Below, in pieces: positions 19,846 to 20,461 of a stretch of DNA of 20,461 nucleotides. A program made the position numbers and the translations under genes. The DNA is from Candidatus Omnitrophota bacterium (GTDB lineage Bacteria; Omnitrophota; Gorgyraeia; Gorgyraeales; Gorgyraeaceae), in contig JAPLMC010000077.1 of NCBI GenBank assembly GCA_026387215.1, positions 1-20,461 of the forward strand, in the 5' to 3' direction. Each line of letters opens with the position of its first letter. The first letter of the stretch is position 1. The notes beneath the pieces are model-generated. The model was not told the DNA's origin and made no database searches. It saw nothing but the letters and a program-made list of their open reading frames with translations.

Positions 19846-20461
19846 ATGCCAAAGCAAGAAAAGTATGATGCAACTACTATACAAGTATTAGAAGGAGTGG
19901 ATGCGGTCAGAAAACGGCCCGCCATGTATATAGGTGATATATCCACTCGTGGGCTTCACCATCTTGTATATGAAGTGGTGGATAATTCTGTAGATGAGGC
20001 AATGGCTGGGCATTGTAAAAATATTACCGTCACCGTGCATGTAGATAATAGCGTTACAGTCGCGGATGATGGCCGTGGCATACCAGTGGATATGCACAAG
20101 GGCGAGAAAAAGCCAGCTGTCGAGGTGGTGTTGACAACACTGCACGCGGGAGGAAAGTTTGACCACCGTTCTTATAAAGTGTCAGGAGGCTTACACGGCG
20201 TAGGCGTAAGCGTTGTAAATGCGCTTAGCGAATGGCTTGAAGTAGAAGTAAAAAGAGATGGAAAAGTCCATCATCAGGAATATGAAAAAGGAAGGACCGC
20301 CTCAAAGCTTACAGTAGTAGGCAAGGCAAAGACGACGGGTACAACAGTCACATTTAAAGCAGACAAAGAGATCTTTGTTAACTGCCCTATAGAATACTCT
20401 TACGAGACTCTTTCCAACAGGCTTAGGGAGCTCGCGTTTTTAAACAAGGGCCTTAAGATTA
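19846..20461 (+). CDS. gyrB: DNA gyrase subunit B, N-terminal part (runs off right edge)
   Basis: The frame is open from ATG 19846 to the window end (205 codons) and shows the GHKL ATPase of GyrB. It starts MPKQEKYDATTIQVLEGVDA, then VRKRPAMYIGD. The ATP-site segments are EVVDNSVDEAMAGHC (with the catalytic Glu and Asn), DDGRGIPVDMHKGE, TTLHAGGKFD and SGGLHGVGVSVVNALS. Gyrase adds negative supercoils. ParE is a less likely alternative; position after dnaA-dnaN favours GyrB. It begins 2 bp after the DciA stop, with GGGGAG upstream. Confidence 0.96.
   Translation, partial: MPKQEKYDATTIQVLEGVDAVRKRPAMYIGDISTRGLHHLVYEVVDNSVDEAMAGHCKNITVTVHVDNSVTVADDGRGIPVDMHKGEKKPAVEVVLTTLHAGGKFDHRSYKVSGGLHGVGVSVVNALSEWLEVEVKRDGKVHHQEYEKGRTASKLTVVGKAKTTGTTVTFKADKEIFVNCPIEYSYETLSNRLRELAFLNKGLKI

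Noticed and set aside
1..20461. CRISPR array, insertion sequence or rRNA gene
   Set aside because: No regularly spaced repeats of suitable length, no transposase frame and no rRNA segments were seen on either strand.

Overview
The window covers a bacterial replication-origin region in AT-rich DNA. Every gene left of about 16.73 kb lies on the minus strand and every gene right of about 16.94 kb on the plus strand. The switch falls between rpmH and dnaA, and a likely oriC lies between dnaA and dnaN. Coding therefore runs away from the origin on both sides. The lineage is most likely Omnitrophota (candidate phylum OP3) or a close relative. That rests on my recollection of one small secreted protein carrying the signature LTTYYPAPYG, which I associate with that phylum; it is inference, not a database result.

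Layout, moving left from the origin: rpmH-rnpA-yidD-yidC (ribosome, RNase P, membrane insertion), a Jag N-domain-only mini-gene, parA-parB with two parS sites, ndk, yicC-gmk-rpoZ-coaC-coaB (nucleotide and coenzyme A metabolism) and a terminator. Next come tRNA-Cys, a LAGLIDADG homing-endonuclease-like gene, tRNA-Leu and tRNA-Val. These are followed by thrS, infC-rpmI-rplT, ktrB-ktrA (potassium uptake), pheS, the YYPAPYG gene and pheT, which runs off the left edge. Moving right: dnaA, oriC, dnaN, a DciA/DUF721 gene and gyrB, which runs off the right edge. recF is not found between dnaN and gyrB.

Three coding problems stand out. pheT is broken by what looks like one extra base. thrS seems to have lost about 30 codons, with a TGA at the junction. 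coaC and coaB overlap out of frame at a classic -1 slippery heptamer. These may be assembly errors, real decay or, for coaCB, recoding. PheT and ThrRS also both lack their usual N-terminal accessory RNA-binding domain.

Regulatory signals are rich. A rare ATT start with a perfect Shine-Dalgarno site fits infC. A strong dnaA promoter has two DnaA boxes at its start. The dnaA-dnaN gap holds DnaA boxes exactly 21 bp apart plus a DnaA-trio-like unwinding module.

The best candidate for something undescribed is a dispersed double-hairpin repeat seen in four copies. Its three complete copies keep a tandem G-A/G-A internal loop while the stem sequence changes in a compensatory way. They sit next to the ribosome-binding sites of pheS and parA and in the rpmI-rplT gap; the fourth, truncated copy abuts the 3' end of tRNA-Cys.
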